Shown: positions 18,495 through 27,410, counted from the first letter of the stretch. The stretch: DNA of 64,000 nucleotides from CAZJLP01 sp964546955 (GCA_964546955.1 CAZJLP010000024.1:4601-68600), one strand, 5' to 3'. The notes: a model not told the origin generated them from the sequence alone. Translations and numbers: made by a program.

Positions 18495-19276
18495 GAAGCG
18501 GTGTGGACCTTCAGCGTCGTGGGCAGGGCCTGGTTCGCCGGGATAATCAATACATCCCCTTTCCCGCTATAGGTCGCGGCTGACGCGGGCACGATTGCTG
18601 AAGCCCCGGTCGACACGGTAAAGGCGCGGTAATTAAGTTTTTCGAAAAGCGTGAAGAGATCGGCGGGAGCATAGCCATATCGCGCACAGCAATCAGCCAC
18701 GATTTCCATGAAAATCACCGGCTGGTCTCGCTCGATCAACTGAGCCGCCCCTCTCAACACGAGCAACTCAGCGCCTTCCACGTCGATCTTCACGAAAGAA
18801 ACGCGGGCGGTTCCCCGCAGCGAGCATCGCCAGTCGTCCAGGGTCACCGCCGACACCGTCACACATTCCACCGCGGACCGCTCTCGCTCCGTGGCCATAT
18901 GCGTATTGCCCGTCAGGCGATGGCCTTCCTTCGTGCGCCACGCAATCTCTACGGTCCCCGGCTGATCGGACACCGCTTGATTGGACACAACCACGTTGCG
19001 GTGGCCGCAAAGCCGCATCAACCGGTCAAGGGCATTCGCATAGTGTGGCAACGCCTCGAATGCGTAAACCTGTCCCGCCGGAACCATCCTCGCTAACGGC
19101 CGCGTCCAGGAGCCTGCGTGCGCGCCAATGTCCACGCAAATGTCCCCTTTTGCCACAAATGAGGAAATGATAGCCGCCTCTTCGGCCGCGTAACGTCCCC
19201 TTAGATGCCGCCACAACCACACGCCCGCGTGCAGCCATGTTTTAGCTCCCGATTGCCCGTCTGTCGTTTTCGCCAT
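18491..19276 (-). CDS. FkbM-family SAM-dependent methyltransferase
   Basis: A 261-residue class I methyltransferase with CVDIGAHAGSWTRPLA (about residues 47-62) as the SAM-binding loop and the FkbM signature FVKIDVEGAELLVLRGA (about 163-179). The usual role is O-methylation of a sugar in a surface glycan. Its start overlaps nothing upstream (12-base gap), while its stop overlaps the GT4 gene by 4 bases. It is one of two tandem FkbM genes (next at 19289-20128), which share the motif layout but are clearly different proteins. Confidence 0.9.
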   Translation of the reverse strand: MAKTTDGQSGAKTWLHAGVWLWRHLRGRYAAEEAAIISSFVAKGDICVDIGAHAGSWTRPLARMVPAGQVYAFEALPHYANALDRLMRLCGHRNVVVSNQAVSDQPGTVEIAWRTKEGHRLTGNTHMATERERSAVECVTVSAVTLDDWRCSLRGTARVSFVKIDVEGAELLVLRGAAQLIERDQPVIFMEIVADCCARYGYAPADLFTLFEKLNYRAFTVSTGASAIVPASAATYSGKGDVLIIPANQALPTTLKVHTAS

Positions 19277-19288
19277 AAATCGTCGCGC

Positions 19289-20128
19289 CTATTTCGCGAG
19301 TTCCGGCCTCGCGAGAACGTGAAAAGGCTCGCGAGGTGAAGCAGGCTCTAGCAATTCGCAACGAAATCCAAAATGCCGGAACGTCCCCTCGTAGTCGTCG
19401 CCAGCTCCCGCCGGGTGCCATTCGCAAACGATGACGGGTTTATCGCGTCGCAGCAACTCTGCCATGCCGGCCAACGCTTTGGCTTCCGCCCCTTCCACGT
19501 CCAACTTGATCAGATCCACTCGCCGGAATTCGTGCTGCCGGGCCACTTCGTCAATTCGAACCGCTTCCACGGTGACACAACCCTCGGATGCTGCGGCCGG
19601 GCCAGTCGCAATATGGCCCATCTGGCCCGTGTGTTCAGTCACAAACCGAACTTGCTCCGAGCAGTCCGACGCTGCCACCGGGAACAGCTGCACGTTGACG
19701 CACTGGTTCAACTTTAGCATCTCACGGATCTTTGTCACGTTAGCGGGATTAGGTTCAAAGGTGTTGACGCAACCTTGGGGGCCAACGCGCACAGAAAAGA
19801 GGAGGCTAAAATAGCCGACATGTGCACCGACATCCAACACACACATGCCCGGGCGGCACAACTCACATAGACGATCGACGATAGCGCGTTCGTGATTGTT
19901 GACCAAGTAAGCATTGCGGTCATGTGGCCCTAGGACCATACGATAACCTTTCAGCGGGCCATCGACAATCTCGCGGCCCGCACTGCCACGACCGACAACC
20001 GCAAGCAGCAGCGAGCGGGAAAAACCATAAAGGCCGGGTATCCGCTGTAAGTGCCGTGCGAGACCGGTCCGGCCAGCTACCTTAATCATCATGGCCGAAA
20101 GCGAGCTGCGTAAGGGGGACGTTGACAT
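19289..20128 (-). CDS. FkbM-family SAM-dependent methyltransferase
   Basis: A 279-residue class I methyltransferase. It begins with a conserved N-terminal region ending in DGPLKGYRMVLGPHDRNAYL, as in the FkbM protein at 10256-11080. The SAM loop CVLDVGAHVGYFSLLFS and the FkbM signature LIKLDVEGAEAKALAGM follow. I use ATG 20128; the frame extends to a TTG at 20164. Probable role: sugar O-methylation. It lies 12 bases before the second FkbM gene, so two adjacent methylations, or two positions on one sugar, are plausible. Confidence 0.88.
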   Translation of the reverse strand: MSTSPLRSSLSAMMIKVAGRTGLARHLQRIPGLYGFSRSLLLAVVGRGSAGREIVDGPLKGYRMVLGPHDRNAYLVNNHERAIVDRLCELCRPGMCVLDVGAHVGYFSLLFSVRVGPQGCVNTFEPNPANVTKIREMLKLNQCVNVQLFPVAASDCSEQVRFVTEHTGQMGHIATGPAAASEGCVTVEAVRIDEVARQHEFRRVDLIKLDVEGAEAKALAGMAELLRRDKPVIVCEWHPAGAGDDYEGTFRHFGFRCELLEPASPREPFHVLARPELAK

Positions 20129-20204
20129 GTGCGCTAGGCGACCGCGAGACAGCCAGACAAACAACTTAGAAGCATGGACAGCAATCGGTTCATAAGTGGA
20201 ATCG

Positions 20205-21089
20205 TCAGATAAAGGCTACGGCATCATGCCGTGCAAGGCGGATCGCATTTGGGAAATCGCAATTTTTGCCGCAGAGACCTTCGCCGCCAGCGCGGTAACA
20301 CGCGACGAACGCGTGCCTTGCCTCGTGCAGGCCGCTGCTGCGCCACTGCCGCTGGGTTTCCTTGATCAGGCCGCGGTGAGCGACCAACGAGAACAGGGCT
20401 GCTACAACCAAGAAACCTAAAACGGAACGGACAAGCGACCAGCCCTTCACACTTGGGCGGAACGCAAACCAAATGGCAAGTAGCACTGCCCACAGCACCA
20501 TTGAGAGGTAACCAGCCGAAACGGCGCAGCGGGCCAGGTTACGCTTGTTCATTCCGTTGGGTACGACGGCCGGTGAGAACGAAATACTCGCAGAGGGGTC
20601 GTCTGCTCCAGGCGCTGTACTCCATGTCCAACCTTCGGAGCCGGAGCTCGCTACGGCCAGTTGGTGCAAACCGACAAAATCTACGGCCGCCAGCCGCCGA
20701 ACTTCCTTTCCATTGCGGTCCACGATCCGCAGGTGCGCGACGGTGAATTTTCCGGGCCCCGCCGCGAATGGATCTATCCGAAGCGCGTGAAGCCGGGCGT
20801 CTGGCAGGACGAACGTATAGGTGAACAATCCTTCGCCTGGCTCCATGGGCCACGCGATTTTTTCTCGTTCGTTGAATCCCCTTCCCGTATCGAGGTAAAC
20901 CTGCACGCCGGACTTCCGGCTGCTCCCGCAGCGTATTTCGAGGTAGTTCAAGCCTGGAACCGAAGTGGAAGGAGCATAGTATTCGAGTGGAATACGCTGT
21001 GGGAGGAGAAATCCGCCCGCGGCCATCACCGCGGCGATCGCGAGACTTCGCCCCGACAGTCTGCAACTATCCTCGGTTTGGTTTTGCAT
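20205..21089 (-). CDS. Membrane protein with a beta-sandwich-like domain, possibly truncated GT-C relative
   Basis: About 294 residues: one N-terminal hydrophobic segment, a 150-residue soluble region, two more membrane segments (about 200-245) and a short basic tail. The soluble region contains VYLDTGRGFNE, LRIDPF and LRIVDRNGKEV. The same order of motifs (YFDMGRGFSE, LRFDPL, VIVDRNGTVV) opens the 609-residue membrane protein at 32949-34778. This gene therefore looks like the N-terminal third of such a protein, ending where the remaining helices would follow. Function unknown; it may be a remnant or an independent accessory protein. ATG 21089 is preferred to the upstream open frame, which reaches 21164. 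Confidence 0.65.
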   Translation of the reverse strand: MQNQTEDSCRLSGRSLAIAAVMAAGGFLLPQRIPLEYYAPSTSVPGLNYLEIRCGSSRKSGVQVYLDTGRGFNEREKIAWPMEPGEGLFTYTFVLPDARLHALRIDPFAAGPGKFTVAHLRIVDRNGKEVRRLAAVDFVGLHQLAVASSGSEGWTWSTAPGADDPSASISFSPAVVPNGMNKRNLARCAVSAGYLSMVLWAVLLAIWFAFRPSVKGWSLVRSVLGFLVVAALFSLVAHRGLIKETQRQWRSSGLHEARHAFVACYRAGGEGLCGKNCDFPNAIRLARHDAVAFI

Positions 21090-21457
21090 TGAGGAAAGGC
21101 GGGGCAAGATCCGCACGGCCACATTGAATCGCAGGCGATATGACGGGGGCAGGCCAACCACCAAAAGGGACGTTGATCATGGTCTGAGGAATTTTCCAGC
21201 CTCGCCCTGGCAGTCCAACATGCGCCAATGCGACCTCAACAAGCAAGCCACAGGCTGAGCCACCGAGGCTCCTCCGAGTTCAGAATATGGTATCGACAAC
21301 TGCCCTACAGTTCGCGGTCGGGAGGCCTGGGCAAGCTTTTGAAGCGAAAAAACCCAATCAAGCAAGTCATGAATCCAGATGCGTGCGGCGGAGCCGTCAA
21401 TATAGTGCGAAATTTGTGATGGATTTGCCCACCATTTCGTTTCGTAATGCCGACTTT
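21090..21457. other. Divergent intergenic region between the minus- and plus-strand blocks
   Basis: About 370 bases without a convincing gene. It separates the minus-strand assembly block from the plus-strand heptose block, so promoters in both directions are expected. A TATAGT at 21401-21406 is a possible -10 element for the plus-strand genes, but no good -35 stands at the right distance. A small GC-rich hairpin (GAGCC...GGCTC, around 21256-21270) is also visible. Nothing else stands out. Confidence 0.4.
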
Positions 21458-22432
21458 ATGGACAAATTGTTTGTCACGGGAGCAGCTGGCTTCATTGGAT
21501 CGAACCTGGTCGACCGACTACTGGCGGAAGGAAAAACTGTCGTGGGCTGGGATAATTTCAGCACAGGGCAAGAACGTTTTTTGGAGCAAGCACGGCGCCA
21601 CCCCCGCTTTACATTGATTCGCGGCGATAATCTCGACTTGGCGGCTCTGACCGAGGGAATGAGAGACTGCGATTTTGTATTCCACTTGGCCGCGAACGCG
21701 GATGTCCGGTTTGGAACAAACCATCCGAGAAAGGACCTCGAGCAGAATACCATCGCCACGTTCAATGTATTGGAGGCCATGCGGGCGAACAAAATACGCC
21801 TCGTGGCATTCGCCTCCACCGGCTCCACCTACGGAGAGGCGGAGGTGATTCCCACCCCGGAAGATGCTCCATTTCCTGTCCAAACCTCACTTTACGCTGC
21901 CTCAAAGATTGCGGGTGAGTCGCTCATCAGCTCCTATTGCGAGGGTTTCGGTTTCGAGAGCTACATCTTCCGCTTTGTTTCGATCCTGGGCGAAAGGTAC
22001 ACGCATGGACACGTATTCGACTTCTACCAGCAATTGACGCAGCATCCTGGCCATCTTCGTGTCTTAGGCGACGGGTCACAGCGCAAAAGCTACCTCTATG
22101 TGCAAGATTGCATCGACGCCCTGCTGCACGTGACCCGGCTTCGGACAGCCGAGAACGCGAAACATCGCACGCAAATCTACAATCTCGGCACGCCCGAGTA
22201 CGTGCAAGTTAACGATAGCGTCCGCCATATCTGCGAATCTCTCGGACTGAACCCCCGCCTTGACTACACCGGAGGAGATCGGGGTTGGATCGGCGACAAT
22301 CCCTTTATTTTTCTGGAGACAAAAAAGGTCACGGCCACGGGTTGGAAGCCAAAATTTTCCATCCGGGAATCGATTGAAAAAACGCTTCACTGGCTAAAGG
22401 CCAATCCATGGGTGTACGAAAAGCGTGGATGA
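21458..22432 (+). CDS. NAD-dependent sugar epimerase/dehydratase
   Basis: A 324-residue extended SDR that begins MDKLFVTGAAGFIGSN, with the Rossmann glycines at residues 8-14. It also has ASTGSTYGEAEV (about 118-129) and an intact catalytic Tyr-xxx-Lys in SLYAASKIAGE. Family members epimerise or dehydrate nucleotide sugars. It is the first gene of the heptose block and probably edits the heptose after activation, since D-manno-heptose derivatives are commonly epimerised at C3, C4 or C5. ATG 21458 is chosen over ATG 21419, which only adds a 13-residue non-conserved tail. A 10-base gap separates it from the next gene. Confidence 0.88.
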   Translation: MDKLFVTGAAGFIGSNLVDRLLAEGKTVVGWDNFSTGQERFLEQARRHPRFTLIRGDNLDLAALTEGMRDCDFVFHLAANADVRFGTNHPRKDLEQNTIATFNVLEAMRANKIRLVAFASTGSTYGEAEVIPTPEDAPFPVQTSLYAASKIAGESLISSYCEGFGFESYIFRFVSILGERYTHGHVFDFYQQLTQHPGHLRVLGDGSQRKSYLYVQDCIDALLHVTRLRTAENAKHRTQIYNLGTPEYVQVNDSVRHICESLGLNPRLDYTGGDRGWIGDNPFIFLETKKVTATGWKPKFSIRESIEKTLHWLKANPWVYEKRG

Positions 22433-22442
22433 TCGAAAGCGA

Positions 22443-23720
22443 ATGAAAATTGTGGTTCAAGGACTTTGGCACCTGGGTTGCGTCACCGCGGCCTGCTGTG
22501 CGAAATACCACGACGTGGTGGGCCTCGATTTCGACGCCGATAATATCGCACGCCTCAGCCGAGGAAAAGCTCCCTTGCTCGAACCCGGTCTGGACGAACT
22601 CCTCCACCGCGGCCTTGGCGAGGGGAAGCTTCGGTTCACGACCGATCCGGTCGCCGCGTGTGCCTCGGCGGACTTGCTTTGGGTTACCTACGACACTCCG
22701 GTCAACGACAACGACGAATCTGATGTTGAGTCCGTTCTGAGCCTCGTGCGGCGAGTTTTGCCACGAATGGCGGCCGGTGCTCTCGTTCTTGTTTCGGCGC
22801 AACTGCCAGTCGGCACGTGCCGCATGCTTGAGGCTGAGTTTCCATCGCTCAAATTCGCCTGCTCTCCCGAAAACCTACGCCTGGGAAAGGCGCTCGATGC
22901 CTTTGAAAAGGCTGCCCGGGTCGTCGTCGGGATTCGTTCTGAGGAAACAAAATCAACTCTCGCTGCGCTTTTCGCTCCCTTTACTCGAAATGTCCTATTC
23001 ATGCGCACGGAGTCAGCCGAGATGGTCAAGCATGCGCTAAACTCCTTCCTCGCGCTTTCAATCACCTTTATCAACGAGATCGCGCGCTTGGGTGAGCACA
23101 TCGGTGCCGATGCTCGGGAGGTTTCTGCCGGCCTCAAGAGCGAACCTCGAATCGGGCCGGGCGCCTATTTAGGACCCGGCGGACCTTTCGCCGGAGGAAC
23201 CCTCGCGCGCGACGTCGTTTCATTGACACAGTTGGCCGAATTGCAAGGCGAACAGGTCTCGGTCATTCCGGCGATCAAGGCGAGTAACGACCTGCATCGA
23301 CAATGGGCGTTCAATCGCTTGAAACAGCGGCTTGGCCCACTGGAAACCAAGTGCGTGGCAGTCCTGGGCTTGGTTTACACGCCCGGCACCGACACCCTGC
23401 GGCGCAGCTCCGCGGTGGAGCTCTGCACCGCCCTTTCCGCGGCGGGTTGTCGGGTCCAGGCCTACGATCCCGCTATCTCGAAGCTCCCGCCGCAGCTCGC
23501 ACGCATCACACTCACCGCGCAACCCGAAGATGCTCTGCGGCGCGCAAATGCGGTCGTTGTTTGCACTGAATGGCCCGCCTTCCTAGAGCTCGACTGGATG
23601 CAACTACTCCAGAACATGGAGAGCCGAATTGTCGTGGATGCCAACCGCTTCCTGGAAAAACCGCTGCGAGCGGTGCCGGGGGTTGAACATCTTTTCGTTG
23701 GACGGCCTGAGCCAGGATAA
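22443..23720 (+). CDS. Nucleotide-sugar dehydrogenase homologue lacking the catalytic cysteine
   Basis: A 425-residue Ugd/AlgD-family protein with all three domains. The Rossmann loop reads GLWHLG (residues 7-12) instead of GxGYVG. SPENLRLG (141-148) replaces NPEFLREG. Lys196 and Asn200 of the active site are kept. The catalytic motif FGGSCLPKD is FAGGTLARD (249-257), so Thr253 stands where the thiol nucleophile should be. Without it the second oxidation to the acid should fail, and the enzyme may stop at an aldehyde, or do another redox reaction. It sits between an epimerase and an SDR in the heptose block. The gene is full-length and not otherwise decayed, which suggests a specialised enzyme. 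Start ATG 22443; GTG 22425 is the alternative. Confidence 0.85.
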   Translation: MKIVVQGLWHLGCVTAACCAKYHDVVGLDFDADNIARLSRGKAPLLEPGLDELLHRGLGEGKLRFTTDPVAACASADLLWVTYDTPVNDNDESDVESVLSLVRRVLPRMAAGALVLVSAQLPVGTCRMLEAEFPSLKFACSPENLRLGKALDAFEKAARVVVGIRSEETKSTLAALFAPFTRNVLFMRTESAEMVKHALNSFLALSITFINEIARLGEHIGADAREVSAGLKSEPRIGPGAYLGPGGPFAGGTLARDVVSLTQLAELQGEQVSVIPAIKASNDLHRQWAFNRLKQRLGPLETKCVAVLGLVYTPGTDTLRRSSAVELCTALSAAGCRVQAYDPAISKLPPQLARITLTAQPEDALRRANAVVVCTEWPAFLELDWMQLLQNMESRIVVDANRFLEKPLRAVPGVEHLFVGRPEPG

Positions 23721-23734
23721 CGCCGAGCTTCATC

Positions 23735-24595
23735 ATGAAACTTTCCTCCGCAAACGCTCTCATTACTGGCGGCAGCCAGGGACTGGGACGAGCCATCGCC
23801 GAACATTTCCTCCAAGAAGGGGCCAACGTCGCTCTTTGCGCCCGAAATGCGGCGGAGTTGGCGGCCACTCAAGCGATACTCGCTCGGCAGTATCCCTCGC
23901 AGAAGATAATCGCAATGGGTTGCGACGTGGCCGACGAAACTCAAGTGCTGGACTTTGTGGAGACTGCCGCTGCGGCGCTTGGCGGCATTCAGGTTCTCGT
24001 GAACAACGCGGGGATCTATGGCCCGATGGGTCCCACTGAATCGATCGATATCGTAGAGTGGAAGCGCGCACTTGAAATCAATCTTTATGGCGTGCTTTTC
24101 CCCTGCCGGGCCGCCATACCGCATCTCAAAAGGAAAGGCAGTGGCAAGATAATCGTCATCTCGGGAGGAGGCGCGACCAATCCCCTTCCGAACATCAGCG
24201 CGTATGCAGCCAGCAAGGCGGCTGCCGTGCGATTGATGGAAACGCTGGCCGAGGAACTGCGACCGCATCGAATTGACGTGAACGCCATCGCACCCGGCGC
24301 ATTGGCGACCCGATTGGTGGATCAAGTGCTTGCGGCCGGTGAGGAAAAAGTCGGCAAGGCATTCTTCGATAAAAACAAAGCTTGGAAAGAAAATGGCGCG
24401 GTGCCGTTGTCGCTCGGCGCACGCCTCGCCGTTTACCTCGCGAGCAGCGAGAGCGACGGCATTACAGGCAAATTACTGAGTGCGCAATGGGACCCCTGGG
24501 CCACCCTGCACACCCACCGCGATGAGCTCGCCAAGACAGACATTTACTGCCTGCGACGAATCGTACCGGAAGATCGTGGACGCAAGTGGTCGTGA
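23735..24595 (+). CDS. Short-chain dehydrogenase/reductase
   Basis: A 286-residue classical SDR. TGGSQGLG (residues 11-18) binds NAD(P), NNAG is at 90-93, and Tyr157-xxx-Lys161 is the catalytic pair. It is longer than the usual 250 residues, with a 35-residue C-terminal extension containing WDPWATLH. In this block it probably reduces or oxidises a hydroxyl or keto group of the activated heptose. It lies 15 bases after the cysteine-less dehydrogenase and 33 bases before the Gfo/Idh gene. The precise substrate is unknown. Confidence 0.88.
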   Translation: MKLSSANALITGGSQGLGRAIAEHFLQEGANVALCARNAAELAATQAILARQYPSQKIIAMGCDVADETQVLDFVETAAAALGGIQVLVNNAGIYGPMGPTESIDIVEWKRALEINLYGVLFPCRAAIPHLKRKGSGKIIVISGGGATNPLPNISAYAASKAAAVRLMETLAEELRPHRIDVNAIAPGALATRLVDQVLAAGEEKVGKAFFDKNKAWKENGAVPLSLGARLAVYLASSESDGITGKLLSAQWDPWATLHTHRDELAKTDIYCLRRIVPEDRGRKWS

Positions 24596-24627
24596 TCGCG
24601 GATCTCGAACGCCAATCCAACACGGAA

Positions 24628-25644
24628 ATGCTCCCTCCTTTGCTCCAAATCGCCCAAGTTGGCTGCGGTTTGATCGGTCGAAAGCGGGCCGCCGCGCTCG
24701 GCCAGCACGCCCAACTTCGTTATGCCTGCGACGTCGACCTGGCGCGTGCGGCAAACGTGGCGGAAGCTCACCCTGATTGTCGGAGCATCACGGACTACCG
24801 CGTCGCGTGCTCCGATCCGGACGTCCAAGCAATCATCGTCTCGACCCTCAACGCCTCGCTGGCCCAGATTGGCTTGGCCGCTCTGCATGCGGGCAAACAC
24901 GTGCTGCTGGAAAAACCTGGCGCGCTCTGCGCGGCAGAACTGAGAACGCTGCAAGCCGCCGCGGCGAAAAGCGGCGCAAAGGTACGTCTCGGCTATAACC
25001 ATCGCTTTCATCCGGCACTGCAGAAAGCGCGCTCGCTTGTCCAAGAAGGGGCCATCGGACCGCTCCTCTTTCTACGTGCTCGATACGGACACGGCGGACG
25101 TAAAGGATACGATCGCGAATGGCGGGCAGACCCCAAAATGTCGGGCGGGGGAGAGTTGATCGACCAAGGCGTCCACTTAATCGACCTCGCCGGTGCGTTC
25201 CTTGGCGAGTTCGCCACGGTGCTGGGGCATGTGGCTACCTACTATTGGGACATGCCAGTCGACGATAACGCCTTCCTCTCTCTGCGGACTGCTGCGGGGC
25301 AAACCGCATGGTTGCATGTAAGCTGCACGGAATGGAAAAATCTGTTTTCCTTCGAGATCTACGGTCGCGATGGTAAAATTGCGATCGACGGCTTGGGCGG
25401 AAGTTATGGAGTCGAACGGTTGACCTATTACAAAATGTTGCCTGAAATGGGGCCGCCTGAGACGACTGGCTGGGAGTATCCCCGAGGAGACGGTTCATGG
25501 GAGCACGAAACCGCTGCCTTCGTTGAAGACATTCGCCTGGATCGGGAGCCAGTACCTGGATTGAAAGAGGGAATCCAAACGATGGAGATTGTTGAAAAAA
25601 TCTATCGCGACAGCGGTTATCCTGTGACCATCGCAAGTATCTGA
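24628..25644 (+). CDS. Gfo/Idh/MocA-family oxidoreductase
   Basis: A 338-residue two-domain oxidoreductase. The N-terminal Rossmann domain has QVGCGLIG (about residues 10-17) and the LLEKPG motif with Glu95-Lys96-Pro97, which is characteristic of this family. The C-terminal domain has the GGGELIDQGVHLIDL helix with the likely catalytic His. Members oxidise or reduce sugars with bound NAD(P), often 3-keto sugar intermediates. ATG 24628 matches the family N-terminus; GTG 24592 (4-base overlap with the SDR) and GTG 24586 are possible. Inferred role: redox editing of the heptose or its nucleotide derivative, perhaps with the neighbouring SDR. Confidence 0.87.
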   Translation: MLPPLLQIAQVGCGLIGRKRAAALGQHAQLRYACDVDLARAANVAEAHPDCRSITDYRVACSDPDVQAIIVSTLNASLAQIGLAALHAGKHVLLEKPGALCAAELRTLQAAAAKSGAKVRLGYNHRFHPALQKARSLVQEGAIGPLLFLRARYGHGGRKGYDREWRADPKMSGGGELIDQGVHLIDLAGAFLGEFATVLGHVATYYWDMPVDDNAFLSLRTAAGQTAWLHVSCTEWKNLFSFEIYGRDGKIAIDGLGGSYGVERLTYYKMLPEMGPPETTGWEYPRGDGSWEHETAAFVEDIRLDREPVPGLKEGIQTMEIVEKIYRDSGYPVTIASI

Positions 25645-25667
25645 GGCAGAGCCTCCGGCTTTATTCT

Positions 25668-26651
25668 ATGATCATCACACGATCCCCATTGCGTGTCTCT
25701 TTGGGTGGAGGCGGAACCGACCTCGCCTCGTATTACAGGGAGCACGGCGGATTTCTCATCGCCGCCGCGATCGACCGCTACGTCTACATCACACTTCACC
25801 GAACCTTCGTGTCCGACTTGATCGTGAAATATTCGAAGCTGGAGCGAGTCGAACATGCTTCGCAGCTGGAGCATCCCATCATCCGCGAAGCCTTCCAAAT
25901 GCTCCAGGTGGACGGACGATCCCTGGAGTTAACCTCGATGGCTGATATTCCCGGGGGCACCGGTCTCGGCTCTTCGGGGAGTTTCACCACAGCCTTGCTC
26001 AAGGTGCTTCACACCCGAAACAAAAACCTGATCTCACCGGCAGAATTGGCGGAGCAAGCCTGTCACATTGAAATTGACCGTCTGGGGGAGCCGATCGGAA
26101 AGCAGGATCAGTACATTGCGGCGGTGGGAGGGATCACGGCGTTTACCTTTCATAAAGATGGCCGGGTGGAATACCGCCCTTGCAAGATTTCCGAGGAAAC
26201 GCTCTATAATTTGGAGGACAACCTCCTCCTCTTCTTCACCGGTTACTCACGCAGCGCATCGTCGATTCTGCAGGATCAAAACAACCGGTCGAAGGAGAAG
26301 GACAGCGCCATGCTGGAAAATCTCCACTTCACCAAGGAACTAGGCTACAAATCGCTTGAGGCGCTCGAAAGCGATCGCCTCGAAGACTTCGCCCGCTTGA
26401 TGGATGTGCACTGGCAGCGCAAGAAACAGCGCAGCTCGGGAATGAGCAACGATCGCATCAACGGCTGGTATGACTATGGGATGGCGAATGGTGCCCTGGG
26501 CGGCAAATTGATTGGTGCAGGCGGAGGAGGCTTCTTAATGTTTTACGCGGCCGACAACAAAAAGCTGCGTCACGCGATGCGCGAAAAGGGTCTGCAGGAG
26601 GTGCGATTCCGGTTCGACTTCGAAGGAAGCAAGGTTGTCGCGCAGAATTGA
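25668..26651 (+). CDS. hddA: D-glycero-alpha-D-manno-heptose 7-phosphate kinase (GHMP kinase)
   Basis: A 327-residue GHMP kinase. The N-terminus (ITRSPLRVSLGGGGTDLASY, residues 3-22) and the phosphate loop PGGTGLGSSGSF (about 95-106) are those of HddA-type heptose kinases. The C-terminal GKLIGAGGGGF motif is also present. The enzyme phosphorylates heptose 7-phosphate at O1, giving heptose 1,7-bisphosphate with the alpha anomer that leads to GDP-heptose. Neighbouring nucleotidyltransferase, isomerase and phosphatase genes complete the pathway. The length matches the family. Confidence 0.92.
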   Translation: MIITRSPLRVSLGGGGTDLASYYREHGGFLIAAAIDRYVYITLHRTFVSDLIVKYSKLERVEHASQLEHPIIREAFQMLQVDGRSLELTSMADIPGGTGLGSSGSFTTALLKVLHTRNKNLISPAELAEQACHIEIDRLGEPIGKQDQYIAAVGGITAFTFHKDGRVEYRPCKISEETLYNLEDNLLLFFTGYSRSASSILQDQNNRSKEKDSAMLENLHFTKELGYKSLEALESDRLEDFARLMDVHWQRKKQRSSGMSNDRINGWYDYGMANGALGGKLIGAGGGGFLMFYAADNKKLRHAMREKGLQEVRFRFDFEGSKVVAQN

Positions 26652-26655
26652 TGAA

Positions 26656-27402
26656 ATGAGCTCAGCCGACTTCCCCGTCGCTATCCTGGCCGGCGGGCTT
26701 GCCACCCGCCTACGGCCGATCACGGAAAAAATCCCTAAGCTCCTCGTCGAAGTCGCAGGGGAGCCCTTTTTCACCCATCAGATCCGGCTGCTCAAGCAGT
26801 CGGGACTAACCCGCCTCGTGCTGTGCGTAGGGCACCTCGGCGACCAAATTGCCCAATTGTACGGCGACGGGTCGCGCTGGGGAGTGCACCTCTGCTACTC
26901 TTTCGACGGCCCGGCGCTGCTCGGCACTGGTGGCGCACTCATCCAAGCCTTGCCTCTCCTTGGGCCAAACTTCTACGTTCTCTACGGAGACAGCTACCTT
27001 CCGATCGACTATCAAAAAGTGGGCCTACATTTCTTGCAGTCGAACCGAGAAGGACTGATGACAGTATACGAAAATCGCGGGCGCTTTGACAACAGCAACG
27101 TGTGGTTTGAAGACGGCGAGATCAATGTTTACGATAAAAAGGCAAAGCTTCCGGAAATGCACCACATCGATTATGGACTCGGCGTATTTCGCGCCTCCGC
27201 CTTCGCTGGATTCAGCCGCAGCGTCCCGCTCGACCTAGCGGACGTGCAAAAAAATCTCGTCGCTCGCCGACAATTGGTCGGCTTCGAAATAAAAGAGCGA
27301 TTCTATGAGGTCGGCTCACACGACGGCCTGGCCGAGCTCACCCGGGTGCTGGGCGCGGGATCGCTCGGCGTAACCCAATCTCCGCAACCTCGATCCAACT
27401 AA
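26656..27402 (+). CDS. hddC: Sugar-1-phosphate nucleotidyltransferase, HddC-like
   Basis: A 248-residue nucleotidyltransferase beginning with the pyrophosphorylase signature AILAGGLATRLRPITEKIPK (about residues 9-28). A Gly-Asp-Ser-Tyr metal-binding stretch lies near residue 110. In D-glycero-alpha-D-manno-heptose synthesis the matching enzyme joins heptose 1-phosphate to GMP, making GDP-heptose. ATG 26656 is preferred to a TTG at 26635 that lies inside the kinase gene; the gap to the kinase stop is 4 bases. The nucleotide (GDP versus dTDP) is inferred from the neighbours. Confidence 0.85.
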   Translation: MSSADFPVAILAGGLATRLRPITEKIPKLLVEVAGEPFFTHQIRLLKQSGLTRLVLCVGHLGDQIAQLYGDGSRWGVHLCYSFDGPALLGTGGALIQALPLLGPNFYVLYGDSYLPIDYQKVGLHFLQSNREGLMTVYENRGRFDNSNVWFEDGEINVYDKKAKLPEMHHIDYGLGVFRASAFAGFSRSVPLDLADVQKNLVARRQLVGFEIKERFYEVGSHDGLAELTRVLGAGSLGVTQSPQPRSN

Positions 27403-27410
27403 GTCTCACC

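Noticed and set aside
17742..18572. Plus-strand open frame of 276 codons
   Set aside because: Antisense to the GT4 gene at 17292-18494, which is supported by motifs and by ATGA overlaps on both sides.
23462..24325. Minus-strand open frame of 287 codons
   Set aside because: Antisense to the end of the dehydrogenase homologue and the SDR gene, both with strong motifs; the minus translation has no recognisable pattern.
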